Positions 32,312 through 44,592 are shown, counted from the first letter of the stretch. The stretch is DNA of 64,000 nt from Sinomonas sp. P10A9 (GCF_041022165.1 NZ_CP163302.1:2170001-2234000), one strand, 5' to 3'. Notes: generated by a model not told the origin, from the letters alone. Numbers and translations: made by a program.

Positions 32312-33511
32312 ATGACGACCGGCAAGCCGAGGTGGGAGCGGCCCGGGCCAGGGCAGCGGCCCCCTCAGCAGGAGCTTCTCGTGCCCGTCCCGCCCTCGCG
32401 CGGCACCGGTGCCCGCGCAGGGCTCCTCGCCGTCCTCGTGGCGGGCACGGGCCTGCTCATCGCGGGCCTCGCGGTCGTCGTGCCCTTCCTGGTCCGAGCG
32501 ACCGGCAGCGCCGGCTTCCTCGTCGGGTTCCTTCTCTCTCTGTTCCCGCTCGTCGTCGTGCTCCTCGCCGTCCATCTCGTGGACCGTTGGGAGCCCGAGC
32601 CACGGCGGCTGCTCGCCTTCGCCCTCGCGTGGGGCGCCGTCATGGCCGTCGCCGCGACGACACTCATCCAGCCGCTCTTCATGGGCGTGTTCGGCCCGCG
32701 CGCTGCCAGCGCCGCCCAGACGGCGGAGTTCCTGGCCACGATCGAGGCGCCGGTCGTCGAGGAACTGTCCAAGGGCCTCGGCCTGCTCATCCTCATGTTC
32801 GCGGCACGCAAGTACATCGACGGGCCGGTGGATGGGATCGTCTACGGGATGACGATCGCCGCCGGCTTCGCGTTCACGGAGAACATCCTCTACTTCGGCA
32901 GGCTCTACGCGGAGACATCGGGATCGGCAGCCTCCCTCGCTGTTGTCTTCACGATGCGCGGCGTCCTCTCACCGTTCGCGCACGCGATGTTCACGGGCAC
33001 GCTCGGCCTCGTCACGGGGCTCGCCGCCCGGAGGTGGAGCCCCGGCCTCGTGCTCGGCGCGTTCGCGGTGGGGCTGCTTCCCGCCATGCTCCTGCACAAC
33101 ATCTGGAACAGCGCCGGCGAGGACTTCTTCCTGCTGTACGTCATCGTGCAGGTCCCGCTCTTCGGCGCGGCAGTGCTCGGCGTGTACCTCCTGCGCCGCT
33201 CCGAGGCGAGGCTCACGCACAGACGGCTCGTCGAGTACGCGCAGGCAGGCTGGTTCACTCCGCTGGAGGTAGACATGCTGGCCACGCCGCGCGGCCGGCG
33301 AGCGGGCCTGAGATGGGCCGCATCACTCGGACGCAGGAACGCAATGCGGTCGTTCATCCGCACTGCGACGGAGCTAGCCGCCACGCGCCAACGAGTGCTC
33401 AGTGGCCGCGATGTCCGCGGCTACGCGGCGACCGAGCGCGGCCTCCTCGATCGTTCCCGGCGCGAACGGGCGGCCGTGCTCGGCATTCCCCCGACCGGAC
33501 CGCAGCTGTAG
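32312..33511 (+). CDS. PrsW-family intramembrane metalloprotease-like protein
   Basis: PrsW-type proteins are multi-pass membrane proteases; Bacillus PrsW cuts an anti-sigma factor. The 399-residue protein has about eight hydrophobic segments between residues 34 and 295. It carries the expected active-site motifs: EExxK in IEAPVVEELSKGLGLL near residue 147-162, FAFTENILYF near 189-198, HAMFTG near 224-229, and HNIWN near 260-264. The C-terminal 100 residues are basic and cytoplasmic, an extension seen in actinobacterial members. The target is unknown; no anti-sigma factor gene is nearby. Convergent with nusB. Confidence 0.88.
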   Translation: MTTGKPRWERPGPGQRPPQQELLVPVPPSRGTGARAGLLAVLVAGTGLLIAGLAVVVPFLVRATGSAGFLVGFLLSLFPLVVVLLAVHLVDRWEPEPRRLLAFALAWGAVMAVAATTLIQPLFMGVFGPRAASAAQTAEFLATIEAPVVEELSKGLGLLILMFAARKYIDGPVDGIVYGMTIAAGFAFTENILYFGRLYAETSGSAASLAVVFTMRGVLSPFAHAMFTGTLGLVTGLAARRWSPGLVLGAFAVGLLPAMLLHNIWNSAGEDFFLLYVIVQVPLFGAAVLGVYLLRRSEARLTHRRLVEYAQAGWFTPLEVDMLATPRGRRAGLRWAASLGRRNAMRSFIRTATELAATRQRVLSGRDVRGYAATERGLLDRSRRERAAVLGIPPTGPQL

Positions 33512-33528
33512 ACCCCCTCTCCAGAACG

Positions 33529-33564
33529 CCGCAGGGCCCCGCCGGAATCGGCAGGGCCCTGCGG
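33529..33564. terminator. hairpin between the convergent PrsW-like and nusB genes
   Basis: CCGCAGGGCCC and GGGCCCTGCGG form an 11-bp stem extended by GCC/GGC after one mismatch, with a 6-nt loop. It lies 18 nt after one stop codon and 20 nt from the other, so it can serve both strands. No U run on either side. Confidence 0.6.
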
Positions 33565-33583
33565 CAGCGTCGGTCTTCGACGG

Positions 33584-33994
33584 TCAGGCCAGCAGCGTCG
33601 GCTTGAGCTGCTGGAGCCGGCCGAGCAGTCCGTTGACGAACGTGGGCGACTCCTCTGTGGACATCGTCCGCGCAAGGGCCACGGCCTCGCTCACCGCGAC
33701 GCCGTCCGGAACCTCATCGTTGTACAGCAGCTCCCAGACGCCGATCCGCAGGATGACGCGGTCGACGGCGGGCATGCGCTCGAGCGTCCAACCCTGCGAG
33801 TACGTGCTCAGGATCTCGTCGATCTGCGCCTGCTTCGCCGTGACACCGTCCACAATCGCGACGGTGTACGGGTTGATGATCTGCTCGGTCCGATCGCGTC
33901 TGCCTTGCATGGCGTCCGACGCCGCGACGGAGCGCTGCTCCGCCTCGAAGAGGATGTCGAGTGCCCGGGCTCGGGCCTTACTGCGGGCGCTCAC
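33584..33994 (-). CDS. nusB: transcription antitermination factor NusB
   Basis: Binds boxA RNA with NusE (S10) in rRNA antitermination. The 136-residue product has the all-helical NusB fold with KARARALDILFEAEQRS at the N-terminus, RVILRIGVWELLYNDEVPDG in the middle and FVNGLLGRLQQL at the end. Its GTG start shares a base with the efp stop (TAGTG), so efp and nusB are coupled, as commonly seen. Confidence 0.96.
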   Translation of the reverse strand: MSARSKARARALDILFEAEQRSVAASDAMQGRRDRTEQIINPYTVAIVDGVTAKQAQIDEILSTYSQGWTLERMPAVDRVILRIGVWELLYNDEVPDGVAVSEAVALARTMSTEESPTFVNGLLGRLQQLKPTLLA

Positions 33995-34557
33995 TAGTCG
34001 TTGACACGTCCCAGGTAGCTGCCGTCGCGGGTGTCGACCTTGACCTTGGTGCCGGTCTCGAGGAAGAGGGGGACCTGGATCTCGTAGCCGGTCTCAACGG
34101 TCGCGGGCTTGGTGCCAGCGGACGAGCGGTCGCCCTGGAGGCCAGGCTCGGTGTAGGTGATCTCGAGGGTGACGCTCGGCGGAAGCTCAACGTAGAGCGG
34201 GGTGCCGTCGTGCAGCGCGATGAGGATCGTCTGGCTCTCGAGCATGAAGTTGGCAGCGTTGCCGACAGTCGCAGCGGAGACGGTGATCTGGTCGTACGTG
34301 TCCGTGTCCATGAACACGAAGTCCTCGCCGTCCTTGTACAGGTACTGGAAGTCCCTGCGGTCCACAGTCGCGGTGTCGACCTTCGTGCCCGCATTGAACG
34401 TACGGTCGACGACCTTACCGGAGAGCACGTTGCGCATCTTGGTGCGTACGAAGGCACCGCCCTTGCCCGGCTTCACGTGCTGGAACTCGATGACGTTCCA
34501 CAGCTGGCCGTCCAGGTTCAGCACGGTGCCGTTCTTGATGTCGTTGGTGGTTGCCAC
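33994..34557 (-). CDS. efp: translation elongation factor P
   Basis: Relieves ribosome stalling at polyproline stretches. The 187-residue protein has the three beta-barrel domains of the family: an N-terminal KOW-like domain starting [20 protein letters not shown], the tip loop [14 protein letters not shown] with Lys at the site that reaches the peptidyl-transferase centre, and the C-terminal signature in [20 protein letters not shown]. No EpmA-type modification gene is seen. It lies 68 nt after the TPR-like gene and overlaps nusB. Confidence 0.98.
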   Translation of the reverse strand: MATTNDIKNGTVLNLDGQLWNVIEFQHVKPGKGGAFVRTKMRNVLSGKVVDRTFNAGTKVDTATVDRRDFQYLYKDGEDFVFMDTDTYDQITVSAATVGNAANFMLESQTILIALHDGTPLYVELPPSVTLEITYTEPGLQGDRSSAGTKPATVETGYEIQVPLFLETGTKVKVDTRDGSYLGRVND

Positions 34558-34625
34558 GTAACGCCTCTCGTATCTTCTCTCAGAAATCCGCAGACCATTC
34601 TAACTGGACAGTACGCCCTACTGCG

Positions 34626-36791
<2,166 letters not shown>

Positions 36792-36795
<4 letters not shown>

Positions 36796-37991
36796 CCGGC
36801 CACCGAGTCGAGGGCAGGCGGAATGGAGGCAACGAAGGATTCGAGGTTCCGACGCGTCTCGGCGACCGAGTCGCCGCCGAACTTCTCGAGGACGGCCTGG
36901 GCGAGCACGAGGGCCACCATGGCCTCGGCAACCACACCGGCGGCCGGCACCGCGCAGACGTCCGAGCGCTGGTGGTGGGCCTTGGCGGACTCCCCCGTGG
37001 ACACGTCGATAGTGCGGAGGGCGCGGGGAACGGTCGCAATTGGCTTCATGGCCGCGCGGACGCGCAGGACATCGCCGATGCTCATGCCGCCCTCGATCCC
37101 GCCTGCCCGATTCGTCGAGCGGACGATCTTGCCGTTCTCATCGCGCACGATCTCGTCATGCGCGGCCGAGCCGCGGCGGGCCGCGGTGCGGAAGCCGTCC
37201 CCGACCTCGACGCCCTTGATGGCCTGGATGCCCATGAGCGCGCCGGCGAGGCGTGCGTCGAGCCGGCGGTCCCAGTGGACGTAGCTGCCGAGGCCCGGCG
37301 GAAGGCCGTAGGCCAGCACCTCGACGACGCCGCCGAGGGTCTCGCCCTCCTTGTGGGCAGCGTCGACTTCGGCGACCATCGCCCGAGAGGTCTCGGCGTG
37401 AAAGCAGCGGAGCGGGTCGGCGTCGAGTGCGGCGACGTCCGAGGGCAGCGGAACGGACGCGTCCTCGGGGACGGCGACCCCCGCGATCTGGGTCGTGTGG
37501 CTGACGAGCTCGATCCCGAGCTCCCTCAGGAAGGCCGCCGCCACGGTGCCGAGTGCCACCCGGGCAGCCGTCTCGCGGGCGGAGGCGCGCTCGAGCACAG
37601 GACGGGCCTCGTCGAACCCGTATTTCTGCATTCCGGTGAAGTCTGCGTGCCCGGGACGTGGACGCGTGAGCGGGGCATTGCGCGCCTGACCCTCGAGCTC
37701 GGTGGGATCGACAGGGTCGGCCGCCATGGTCTGCTCCCACTTCGGCCACTCGGTGTTGCCCACCTCGACGGCGACGGGCCCGCCCTGGGTCCTGCCGTGG
37801 CGCACGCCGCCCACGATCGTGACAGCGTCCTGCTCGAACTTCATCCTGGCGCCGCGGCCATAGCCGAGGCGGCGCCTCGCGAGGGCCTGACGGATGTCCT
37901 CGCTGGTGAGCGCCACGCCCGCGGGGAGCCCTTCGAGGATGCCAACGAGTGCCGGGCCATGAGACTCACCGGCAGTCAACCAACGCAACAT
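36792..37991 (-). CDS. aroC: chorismate synthase
   Basis: Last step to chorismate; needs reduced FMN. The 399-residue protein starts [18 protein letters not shown], the usual N-terminus; an ATG at 38000 would add Met-Glu-Val. The ribosome binding site does not settle the choice, as GGAGG lies 2 nt from the ATG at 37991. Further signatures are [31 protein letters not shown] and [14 protein letters not shown] with its FMN-contacting residues. It follows aroE by about 26 nt and overlaps aroK by 4 nt. Confidence 0.97.
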
Positions 37992-38017
37992 GACCTCCAT
38001 CCTGCCACGCGGCTGCC

Positions 38018-38905
38018 CTACGCGGTGCGCCGGGGTACGCCCACTGAGTCACACATCACATCTATGACGGCGGCCGAGCGCGCATCCTCTCGTCCCGTGA
38101 ACAGCACGATCTGCTCGACCGCCTGGTACACGAGCATCTCGAGGCCGTGCAGCACGCGGCCGCCTCTGGCCTCCCAGGCCTCGCCGAGCTGGCTCGGCCA
38201 CGGGTCGTACGCGACGTCGAGCAGGACACGCCGCGCGCCGTCGTGCGTAGGGGCAACGCCCGCCAGCCGTGCGGCCAGGCCGTCCGCCGCGCGCGGAGGC
38301 AGGGTGCTCACGACGGCGTCTGCCGCACTCAGGCGCGCGGCTCCGGCATCGATCGGGGAGACGGTGACGCTCAGGCCGAGCCTCTCCGCGAGCGAGGCGG
38401 CAACCCCTGAGCGGGAGGCGTTCCGAACGAGGAACTCGATGCGGTTCGCGCCCAGCCCCCGGAGCGCTGCGACGGCCGCAAGGGCGGTGTTGCCCGCCCC
38501 GACCACGACGGGATCGTGGGCGCGGGCGAGGCCGGCGTGGCGGAACGACTCCGTGATGCCGGCAACGTCCGTGTTGTACCCGACGAGCACGGGGCCGCCG
38601 CTGCCCTCCTCGACCACAACGGTGTTGAGCACGCCGAGGCTGGCGGCGAGGCCTTCGAGCCGGTCGACGAGCGGGACAAACGCGGCCTTGAGCGGCATCG
38701 TCACGGAGAGGCCGCGCCAGCATGGCTCGGACCGCACGCGTCCTGCGAACCCGGGAAGCTGCGCCTCTGTCAGGTCGAATGACCCATATTCCATGTCCAC
38801 GCCGAGCAGCCCGTACGCGGCGCGGTGCAGCGCCGGTGACTTCGAATGGCCGATCGGATGGCCGAGGACAGCGGCACGCAGGTGTGTCACTGGTTCTGGC
38901 GTCAC
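38018..38905 (-). CDS. aroE: shikimate dehydrogenase
   Basis: NADP-dependent reduction of 3-dehydroshikimate. The GTG at 38905 overlaps the mltG stop (GTGA) and gives 295 residues; the open frame continues 30 nt upstream. Landmarks are the substrate-binding [19 protein letters not shown], the catalytic Lys in [25 protein letters not shown], the nucleotide-binding [16 protein letters not shown], and a C-terminal [12 protein letters not shown]. It is coupled to mltG upstream and to the aroC-aroK-aroB series downstream. Confidence 0.96.
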   Translation of the reverse strand: MTPEPVTHLRAAVLGHPIGHSKSPALHRAAYGLLGVDMEYGSFDLTEAQLPGFAGRVRSEPCWRGLSVTMPLKAAFVPLVDRLEGLAASLGVLNTVVVEEGSGGPVLVGYNTDVAGITESFRHAGLARAHDPVVVGAGNTALAAVAALRGLGANRIEFLVRNASRSGVAASLAERLGLSVTVSPIDAGAARLSAADAVVSTLPPRAADGLAARLAGVAPTHDGARRVLLDVAYDPWPSQLGEAWEARGGRVLHGLEMLVYQAVEQIVLFTGREDARSAAVIDVMCDSVGVPRRTA

Positions 38906-41016
38906 TGGCACTTCCCCGCGTTGGCCTGGCACCACTGCTGGTACTGCTGGGCGTAGATCTGGTGCTGCGCGTACGTCGAAGAGAACTTCGTCTCGCCGGT
39001 GTCCAGATTCACGGTGACCCAGTACAGGTAGTTGTTGGGCGTGGGGTTCGCGGCGGCATTGAGCGCCTTCGTGCCCGGCGAACCGATAGGCCCTGCGGGC
39101 AGCCCGGTGTGCTGGTACGTGTTGTACGGGTTGCTTGCGTCCGCCTTCTCCGCATCGGTGATGTGGTAGCTCTTCTTGCCGAGGCCGTAGGTAACCGTGG
39201 CGTCCGACTGGATGAGTCCGTTGGTCTCCGGGTTCGGCTTGAGGCGGTTGTAGATTGCCCCCGCCACGTTTCCGTAGTCGGCCTGCCCGCCTTCGGCCTG
39301 GACAATGCTGGCCACCGTGAGGACGTCATACTGCTTGTCCGGATCCGTGACTCCCGCGGCCTTGAGCGTGTCAAGCGTCGTGGAGACCAGCTTGGTGAGG
39401 ATGTCCTTGGCAGACGTTCCGACAGGGAATCTGTACTCCCCCGGTGCCAGATAGCCCTCGAGGCTCTTCGCCTTGGCCGGCAGCCCGAAGTCCACGGGTT
39501 TGGCGTTCAGCGCGTCGAGGTCCTTCCGGTTCACCGAAGCGGCCTGGGCGATGGCGTCGAGGGACTCGCCTACCCGCATGCCGGCATTGAGGGCGAAGTA
39601 GATGACCTTGTCGTTGGATGAGCCCGTCAGGATCTGGGCGGCCGCGGCAGAGGTCATCTCCTTCTTGAAGGTGTAGTCGCCCGGGTGGAGGCTGCCTCCC
39701 GCGGCGGCGAACGCCTTGAGGAACGTCGCGGAGTCCGCGATGACATCCTGCTTCTCGAGCGTGCTGGCGACGGCGGCCGGCCCCGAGCCCGGCTGCACGG
39801 TCACGACGACCGAGCCGGTGCCCGGTCCCGGGAAGTCCTTGACCTTGTCCAAACCAAGGATCGGTTTGAGGAATTGGACGCCCAGCAGCACGGCGCCCAC
39901 GAACAGCGCGAGGGCGAGGGTCAGGCCGATGATCACGCGGAACCGGCGCCGTCGACGGGGCGCAGCCTTCGCGACAACAGGGTCGCCGAAGACGGCATGG
40001 GAGTCATCGAACGGATGGGTCTCCTCCGCCGGGTGGGCATAGTGGGCCGAGTCGAGCGGAGGAAGATCCTCGTGCAGATCCGCCGGCTCCGCCAATGCCG
40101 GCTCGTGGTACGTGTCGTTGTACGTGTCCCAGGGGTGCACGGTCGCATGCTCGGGCTCGGGTTCGGCGACCGCGATGGCCGAGTCTCGGGCGAAGGCCTG
40201 GGCGGCGGCAGGGAAGACGTTGCGCACAATGGGAGCGTCCTCCGATGCCGGAACGCGTCTCACTGGCCGGGTCGCAGGCTGGGCTTCCGGCACGGCCGGG
40301 AAGTAGGCGGTCGCGGCGGGCTCGACCGGACTGCCGGGAGAGGCTGCAGGCTCGGACGACGGCGCAGCGAAGGAAGAGTCTTCCCGCTCAGACAGCGCGG
40401 GGAAGGCCTCGACGGCAGCGGTCCGCCCTGCGGGGACCGGCGTGGGGAGGATCGACGGCGCTCCGGCGTCGGCCAGCGCGACGGGAGACGGCGGGGAATA
40501 GGCCGGCGAGCCCGATCCAGCCGAGGGCGGGTAGGAACCCCAGCCCATTGCGGCCGAAGTCGGCTGCAGCGAGGCCGCGTCGCCCGGCGCCACGGACGCC
40601 TTAGCCGCCGACGCCAGGTCCGCAGGCGCCGGCGCAGTCTCGAAGCTCCGCGCGCGACGCCGTCCGTGGATGCCGTGCTGGCCAGTTCCCTCGCCCACTG
40701 CCGGCTCCATGCCTGAATCCGGGCCGGGCCGGGTCGCCGACGGCGGGCCCGCCGACTGCGGAGGGCGCACCTGGGACGGCGCTGAAGGCCATGATGGAGC
40801 CTCAGTACGCGCCGGCTCGGCAGCCGGGCGGCGCTCCGGCGCATCGGGTACCGCCGGTGGGCTGCTGGACGACGGCGCTGGCGCTGCAGGGGCTCGTCGC
40901 TGGGGCGCGAGCATGCGCTGCTGCGACTCCTGGCGTGCACGCTCCAGCTCGCGCAGCTCGCGGCGGGTCAAGGGCCGGTCAGGCACGGCGGGGGTCGTGT
41001 TCTCCTGGGGGTCCAT
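38902..41016 (-). CDS. mltG: endolytic transglycosylase MltG, with very long disordered N-terminus
   Basis: Cuts nascent peptidoglycan and ends glycan strand growth at the membrane. Of 704 residues, about 1-355 are cytoplasmic, low-complexity (Pro/Ala/Ser-rich) sequence; one membrane segment follows (RVIIGLTLALALFVGAVLLG, about 360-380). The C-terminal YceG domain has a LysM-like part (LNAGMRVGESLDAIAQAASV), LEGYLAPGEYRFP, and the catalytic Glu in LTVASIVQAEGGQADYGNVA. The family is normally 340-400 residues, so the cytoplasmic part doubles its size. It lies 5 nt after ruvX and overlaps aroE, the common ruvX-mltG-aroE order in actinobacteria. Confidence 0.95.
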   Translation of the reverse strand: MDPQENTTPAVPDRPLTRRELRELERARQESQQRMLAPQRRAPAAPAPSSSSPPAVPDAPERRPAAEPARTEAPSWPSAPSQVRPPQSAGPPSATRPGPDSGMEPAVGEGTGQHGIHGRRRARSFETAPAPADLASAAKASVAPGDAASLQPTSAAMGWGSYPPSAGSGSPAYSPPSPVALADAGAPSILPTPVPAGRTAAVEAFPALSEREDSSFAAPSSEPAASPGSPVEPAATAYFPAVPEAQPATRPVRRVPASEDAPIVRNVFPAAAQAFARDSAIAVAEPEPEHATVHPWDTYNDTYHEPALAEPADLHEDLPPLDSAHYAHPAEETHPFDDSHAVFGDPVVAKAAPRRRRRFRVIIGLTLALALFVGAVLLGVQFLKPILGLDKVKDFPGPGTGSVVVTVQPGSGPAAVASTLEKQDVIADSATFLKAFAAAGGSLHPGDYTFKKEMTSAAAAQILTGSSNDKVIYFALNAGMRVGESLDAIAQAASVNRKDLDALNAKPVDFGLPAKAKSLEGYLAPGEYRFPVGTSAKDILTKLVSTTLDTLKAAGVTDPDKQYDVLTVASIVQAEGGQADYGNVAGAIYNRLKPNPETNGLIQSDATVTYGLGKKSYHITDAEKADASNPYNTYQHTGLPAGPIGSPGTKALNAAANPTPNNYLYWVTVNLDTGETKFSSTYAQHQIYAQQYQQWCQANAGKCQ

Positions 41017-41021
41017 CCTCG

Positions 41022-41573
41022 TTAGCCTCTCACATCTGTCTCGTTGCTACCGAGGTCCCCACCCGTGAGAGTGGGGATGTCCACCAGAGCCCCCGCGTCT
41101 CCTCGGCCTCGGATCATATCCAGCGCATGCTGGAGTATGCCGACGGCTGCCACTTGGTCCACCACTCTACGATGCTCGCGGGAATCCATGCCAGCGGCAC
41201 GCAGGTTTCGGTGGGCTTCAACGGTTGTGAAGCGCTCGTCGACGAGGCGCACGGGACACTCGAGGCCAGCCTCGCCCAGCGCCGCAGCCAGGTTCTCTGC
41301 ATACCGCCGTGCCATCGTCGCGGATTCGGCCTCACGGCCGGCAAGGGTTCGCGGGAGGCCGACATAGACCTCGACAACGCCGCGCACCGCGGCTTCCTTG
41401 ACCAGGACCTTGATGTCGCTGTTCCGCTTGGGGTCGCGGCTCAGGGTCTTCAGCGGCGTCGGCAGGATGCCGTCGGCGTCGCACACTGCAACGCCGACGC
41501 GCACCGAACCCACGTCCACGGCAAGCCTGACGCCGCGCGGGAAGGTGTTCTCTGAAAGCTCGGGGGAAATCAT
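41022..41573 (-). CDS. ruvX: Holliday junction resolvase-like RuvX/YqgF
   Basis: RNase H-fold protein, proposed nuclease in pre-16S rRNA maturation and DNA repair. The 183-residue product has the first catalytic Asp in RLAVDVGSVRVGVAVCD near residue 16-32, the central VVEVYVGLPRTLAGREAE, and the later LVDERFTTVEAHRNL block. It begins 13 nt after alaS and ends 5 nt before mltG. Confidence 0.95.
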   Translation of the reverse strand: MISPELSENTFPRGVRLAVDVGSVRVGVAVCDADGILPTPLKTLSRDPKRNSDIKVLVKEAAVRGVVEVYVGLPRTLAGREAESATMARRYAENLAAALGEAGLECPVRLVDERFTTVEAHRNLRAAGMDSREHRRVVDQVAAVGILQHALDMIRGRGDAGALVDIPTLTGGDLGSNETDVRG

Positions 41574-41586
41574 AGGCGGCTCCGGG

Positions 41587-44265
41587 TCAGCGCTGCGCGA
41601 CAGCCGTCGCGATCGCCCCCAGCGCCTCCACGATCTTGGCCGGGTCGGTCCCGCCCCCCTGTGCGACGTCGTCCTTGCCGCCTCCGCCGCCGCCGAGGAT
41701 CCCGGCCGCGATCCGCACGAGCGCCCCAGCCTTCACACCGGTAGCCCGCGCCTGTTCGTTGGTCGCGACCAGGACCGCTGGCCGGCCCTTGGCGACGCCG
41801 GCAACAGCCACCGCTGCCGGGCTGTCTCCGAGTTGGGCCCGGAGGTCGAGGGCGAGCCCACGGAGCTCATCGGCGGAACCGAGCTGCCCGGCGTCGTGCG
41901 TGATGAGGCGAACGCCAGCGACATCCTTCGCGGTGCCGACCAGGGCGGCCGCTGAGGCCGCGAGCTTCTCCTTGCGAAGGCGCTCAAGTTCCTTCTCGGC
42001 GGTCTTGAGCTTCTCGAGAGTCGCGGAGATGCGCTCGGTGAGCTGGCCGGAGGGAACCTTGAACATCTCGCTCAGCTCGGACACGAGGGCTCGCTCAGCG
42101 GCCTGGTGGCGGAAGGCATCGAGGCCTACGTAGGCCTCGACACGGCGGTTGCCCGATCCGACTGACTGCTCGCCGAGCAGCGTGAGGCTGCCGATGAGCG
42201 CGGTCTGGTCCACGTGGGTACCGCCGCACAGCTCCATGGACCAGGGTCCGTTGATCTCGACGACGCGCACGCGAGAGCCGTAGTTCTCGCCGAAGAGCGC
42301 CATGGCGCCGGCGGCCTTGGCCTCGGCGAAGGGCATCTCGGCAGTGTTCACCGAGAAGTTGTCCCGGATCGCGAGGTTCGCGACTTCCTCGATTTCGCTC
42401 CTCGCGGCGCCGGAGAGCTGCTCGCCCCACGCGAAGTCGAAACGCAGGTAGCCCGCCTTGTTGAACGAGCCGCGCTGCACGGCCTCCGGGCCCAGAATCT
42501 GGCGCAGGGCCGCGTGGACGAGGTGCGTGGCCGTGTGAGCCTGCTCGGCGGCGTGACGGCGCTCCCTGTCGACGACCGTGCGCACGACCGCGTCGGCGCT
42601 CAGTTCGCCTTCGCGCACCACGGCCTTGTGGACGCTCAGCCCCTTGATGGGGCGCTGGACGTCGAGGACCTCGACGAGGAAGCCGTCACCGCTGATGAGG
42701 CCGCGGTCTGCTGCCTGCCCGCCGGCCTCGGCGTAGAACGGGGACTCCTCGAGGATGATCTCGACCTCCTCGCCCGCCGTTGCGCGGTCGACGCGCGATC
42801 CGGTGGCGATGAGGCCGCGGATGCGCGACTCGCCTTCGAGTTCCGTGTAGCCCGTGAAGACCGTGTCCCCGGCCGTGTGGAGTTCTTGGAACAGCGTGAG
42901 GTCGGCGTGGCCGGACTTCTTCTCCTTGGCGTCCTTCCGGGCGCGCTGGCGCTGCTCCTCCATGAGGGCACGGAAGCCCGGCTCGTCGACCGTGACGCCG
43001 GCCTCTTCGGCCATCTCGAGCGTGAGGTCGATCGGGAAGCCATACGTGTCGTGGAGGGCGAAGGCCTCCTCGCCCGAGAGCTGGGAGCCAGCCGCCTTCG
43101 AAGCCGTCACAGCCTCGTCGAGACGGGCAGTGCCCGCCGCGATTGTGCGAAGGAAGGCCCGCTCCTCGCCGTAGGCGATGCGGCCGATCCGGTCGAAGTC
43201 GTTCGCGACCACCGGGTAGACGCCCTTCATGGCGTCACGCGAGACGGGAAGCAGCTCCGGCATCACGGGCTTCTCGACCCCGAGCAGCCGCATGGCGCGG
43301 ACTGCCCGGCGGATCAGACGGCGAAGCACGTACCCGCGGCCCTCGTTGGACGGCGTGACGCCGTCGGCGATGAGCATGAGGGCGCTGCGGACGTGGTCGG
43401 CCACGACGCGCATCCGGACGTCGTCGGCGTGGTGCGGGTCGGCGTCGGACTCGGCGGAGGTGTACGTCTTGCCGGCCAGTTCGGCGGCCTTGTCGATGAC
43501 GGGCCGCACTTGGTCCGTCTCGTACATGTTCTCCACGCCCTGGAGGATCATCGCGAGACGCTCCATGCCGAGGCCCGTGTCGATGTTCTTCTTCGGAAGC
43601 TCGCCGACAATGTCGAACTCGATCTTCGATGAAACATTCTCGATCTGGTACTGCATGAACACGAGGTTCCAGATCTCGATGTAGCGGGTGTCGTCCACGG
43701 CAGGGCCGCCGTCGGGGCCGTAGGCGGGGCCGCGATCGTAGTAGATCTCAGAGCAGGGACCGGCCGGACCGGGCTGGCCGGTAGACCAGTAGTTGTCACT
43801 CTTGCCCATGCGCTGGATGCGCCCAGCCGGGATTCCGGTGTCCCTGAGCCAGAGGTCGGCGGCGTCGTCGTCATCCTCGTAGACCGTCACCCAGAGCTTC
43901 TCGGAGGGAAGCCCGTAACCGCCGTCGTCGACGCTCTTCGTCAAGAGCTCGTACGCGAACTTGATCGCGTCTTCCTTGAAGTAGTCGCCGAAGGAGAAGT
44001 TGCCGCACATCTGGAAGAACGTGCCGTGACGGGCCGTCTTGCCCACTTCCTCGATGTCAGCGGTGCGGATGCACTTCTGGACACTCGTGGCACGCGGAAA
44101 CGGCGGTTCCTCGCGGGCCGTGAGGTACGGGATGAACGGCACCATGCCAGCGATCGTGAAGAGGATCGACGGATCCGGCGAGACGAGCGACGCCGAAGGC
44201 ACCGCGGTGTGTCCCTTGCTGACGAAGTAGTCGATCCAGCGTCGGGTGATCTCCTGCGACTTCAT
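41587..44265 (-). CDS. alaS: alanyl-tRNA synthetase
   Basis: Charges tRNA(Ala) and edits mischarged Ser and Gly. The ATG at 44265 (MKSQEITRRWIDYFVSKGHT) is the usual family start and gives 892 residues; the open frame reaches 44280. Class II core motifs lie in the first 250 residues (RATSVQKCIRTADIEEVGKT, HGTFFQMCGNFSFGDYFKED). The editing domain has HTATHLVHAALRQILG and the zinc-type CGGTHVDQT. The C-Ala domain is Gly-rich near the end (GGGGGKDDVAQGGG). It lies 114 nt behind a small membrane-protein gene, with TAGAAT as a possible -10 at 44364-44369. Confidence 0.97.
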   Translation of the reverse strand: MKSQEITRRWIDYFVSKGHTAVPSASLVSPDPSILFTIAGMVPFIPYLTAREEPPFPRATSVQKCIRTADIEEVGKTARHGTFFQMCGNFSFGDYFKEDAIKFAYELLTKSVDDGGYGLPSEKLWVTVYEDDDDAADLWLRDTGIPAGRIQRMGKSDNYWSTGQPGPAGPCSEIYYDRGPAYGPDGGPAVDDTRYIEIWNLVFMQYQIENVSSKIEFDIVGELPKKNIDTGLGMERLAMILQGVENMYETDQVRPVIDKAAELAGKTYTSAESDADPHHADDVRMRVVADHVRSALMLIADGVTPSNEGRGYVLRRLIRRAVRAMRLLGVEKPVMPELLPVSRDAMKGVYPVVANDFDRIGRIAYGEERAFLRTIAAGTARLDEAVTASKAAGSQLSGEEAFALHDTYGFPIDLTLEMAEEAGVTVDEPGFRALMEEQRQRARKDAKEKKSGHADLTLFQELHTAGDTVFTGYTELEGESRIRGLIATGSRVDRATAGEEVEIILEESPFYAEAGGQAADRGLISGDGFLVEVLDVQRPIKGLSVHKAVVREGELSADAVVRTVVDRERRHAAEQAHTATHLVHAALRQILGPEAVQRGSFNKAGYLRFDFAWGEQLSGAARSEIEEVANLAIRDNFSVNTAEMPFAEAKAAGAMALFGENYGSRVRVVEINGPWSMELCGGTHVDQTALIGSLTLLGEQSVGSGNRRVEAYVGLDAFRHQAAERALVSELSEMFKVPSGQLTERISATLEKLKTAEKELERLRKEKLAASAAALVGTAKDVAGVRLITHDAGQLGSADELRGLALDLRAQLGDSPAAVAVAGVAKGRPAVLVATNEQARATGVKAGALVRIAAGILGGGGGGKDDVAQGGGTDPAKIVEALGAIATAVAQR

Positions 44266-44363
44266 GTGCGTGTGCTTCAACCTTCTCTACGTGCGCCACG
44301 CGGCGCGATGTGCCGGCGGCCTGCGATCCGAGCGCTGGGTGTGCGGTCCGGACGACTCCATCA

Positions 44364-44369
44364 ATTCTA
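44364..44369 (-). promoter_or_regulatory. possible -10 box of the alaS-ruvX-mltG-aro operon
   Basis: TAGAAT on the minus strand, about 100 nt before alaS, with TTGAAG 15 bp further upstream as a poor -35. It is the only good -10 match in the 114-nt gap. Confidence 0.35.
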
Positions 44370-44379
44370 GGCGCCGGGG

Positions 44380-44592
44380 CTAGCCTTCAAGTCCAAGGCC
44401 CTTGCGGAGCTCGCCCTCGCGCTCGGCCATGCCGGCGCGGACCTCGTCCGCGAAATGCGCCACGCTGTCCGCGAGCGAGGCAACGGCCCGATTCACTCCT
44501 CCGGGCGACGCGAGCGAACGGGCCTCGCTGATCTTCTGGTAGGCGATGACGCCGATGGCGACACCCACGCCGAGCCACACAATTCGCTTCAC
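44380..44592 (-). CDS. small membrane protein, DUF6167-like
   Basis: A 70-residue protein from a GTG at 44592 with AAGGGA upstream. It has an N-terminal membrane segment (IVWLGVGVAIGVIAYQ, residues 4-19) followed by an amphipathic, charged helix (SLADSVAHFADEVRAGMAER). Small proteins of this layout regularly follow the DUF948 gene and precede alaS in actinobacteria. No function is known to me. The reading frame is open far upstream over the repeat and the DUF948 gene, but that part is not coding-like. Confidence 0.7.
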   Translation of the reverse strand: MKRIVWLGVGVAIGVIAYQKISEARSLASPGGVNRAVASLADSVAHFADEVRAGMAEREGELRKGLGLEG

